The translations under genes were made by a program, and so were the position numbers. This document shows positions 5,576 through 5,777 of a DNA stretch of 5,777 nt, one piece after another. The stretch is from Actinomycetota bacterium (GTDB lineage: Bacteria > Actinomycetota > UBA4738 > HRBIN12): NCBI GenBank assembly GCA_005883885.1, contig VAYF01000224.1:1-5777 (forward strand). The letters run 5' to 3'. Within the stretch, counting starts at the first letter, position 1, and each line of letters begins with the position of its first letter. The notes under the pieces were generated by a model. The model was not told the DNA's origin, ran no database searches, and saw only the letters and a program-made list of their open reading frames with translations.

Positions 5576-5581
5576 CGCGTA

Positions 5582-5620
5582 ATCCCCCGACAAGACCGCC
5601 GGATGGGCCGGTCTGGGGAT
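5582..5620 (+). terminator. Hairpin after the kelch-YVTN gene, probable terminator
   Basis: ATCCCC (5582-5587) pairs with GGGGAT (5615-5620), and AGACCG (5593-5598) with CGGTCT (5609-5614). An inner CC/GG and small one-sided bulges complete the stem. It starts 6 bases after the stop codon. There is no U-run directly after it, only a loose pyrimidine stretch near 5631-5638, as is common for terminators in GC-rich actinobacteria. Confidence 0.45.
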
Positions 5621-5655
5621 GGTTCCGGATCCTTTCTCGGGGATAGGGTTGCGTT

Positions 5656-5685
5656 CGTCGGAGCGGAGCCCTCCTCCTCCCGACG
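5656..5685 (+). repeat. Inverted repeat in the intergenic region before the last gene
   Basis: CGTCGG (5656-5661) and CCGACG (5680-5685) can form a 6-bp stem, with an inner GGAG/CTCC pairing (5665-5668 with 5674-5677). It lies between the putative terminator and the gene starting at 5744. It could be a second terminator or part of that gene's leader. A TAGGGT hexamer at 5644-5649 just before it could be a -10 box, but no matching -35 is seen. Confidence 0.3.
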
Positions 5686-5730
5686 ATCCCCCTCGTTCCT
5701 TCCCCTCGTACGTGGCTGGCTCACGCACGC

Positions 5731-5737
5731 GAAAGGA
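5731..5737 (+). promoter_or_regulatory. Ribosome binding site of the right-edge gene
   Basis: GAAAGGA ends 6 bases before the ATG at 5744. It is the main evidence that a gene starts there. Confidence 0.55.
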
Positions 5738-5743
5738 ACGGCG

Positions 5744-5777
5744 ATGGACGACGTCGCACGGGTGATCCTTGCGATCG
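5744..5777 (+). CDS. Start of an unidentified gene, cut by the right edge
   Basis: An ATG at 5744, preceded by the ribosome binding site GAAAGGA with a 6-base spacing, opens a frame of 11 complete codons (MDDVARVILAI) that reaches the window end. The hydrophobic turn at VILAI could begin a membrane segment or a buried strand, but this is far too short to identify. It lies 168 bases after the kelch-YVTN gene and beyond two hairpins, so it is likely a separate transcription unit. Confidence 0.5.
   Translation, partial: MDDVARVILAI

Noticed and set aside
1..5777. Mobile element, CRISPR array, tRNA/rRNA or phage-defence system
   Set aside because: I saw no transposase or integrase motifs, terminal repeats, regularly spaced direct repeats, cloverleaf-like sequence or defence domains.

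Overview
The window is GC-rich throughout, with GC-rich third codon positions. It has actinobacterial-looking promoters (TTGCCC-17-TAGGGT) and few U-rich terminator tails. Together these suggest a chromosomal segment of a high-GC bacterium, most likely an actinomycetote and possibly from an environmental genome. This is an inference from composition and gene content; there is no marker gene here to place it.

Layout. Four genes read leftward from about 3323 to the left edge, in transcription order: a secreted SMP-30/NHL-type six-bladed propeller protein (3323-2331); a membrane-anchored M15-family D-Ala-D-Ala carboxypeptidase-like protein (2237-993) with an unusual extracytoplasmic N-terminal domain; a small MoaD/ThiS-like ubiquitin-fold protein (966-703); and a cytoplasmic BNR/Asp-box propeller protein (699-1) that runs off the left edge. 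The last three are tightly packed (26 and 3 bases apart) and probably co-transcribed. A divergent intergenic region of about 240 bases (3324-3562) carries a good promoter for the leftward set, two palindromes and a weaker rightward -10 element. Rightward from it lies a large predicted lipoprotein made of a six-bladed kelch propeller and a seven-bladed YVTN propeller (3563-5575, true start probably upstream). A hairpin follows it, then a second inverted repeat and the first 11 codons of a further rightward gene at 5744.

How the genes fit together. Most of the locus encodes beta-propellers (four in three proteins), and three of the five substantial products are exported or membrane-anchored. 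The MoaD-like/BNR pair is the most system-like element. The genes are 3 bases apart, and the C-terminal Gly-Gly codons of the first double as the ribosome binding site of the second, so the two products are likely made together. The function of such a pair is not established from sequence. I see no mobile element, CRISPR array, tRNA, rRNA or recognisable defence system.

The points most worth following are the extra Ser after the MoaD-like Gly-Gly tail, the possible FtsX/MacB-like domain fused to the M15 peptidase, the missing conventional start codon of the kelch-YVTN lipoprotein, and the palindrome sitting on the predicted -10 box of the SMP-30-like gene.
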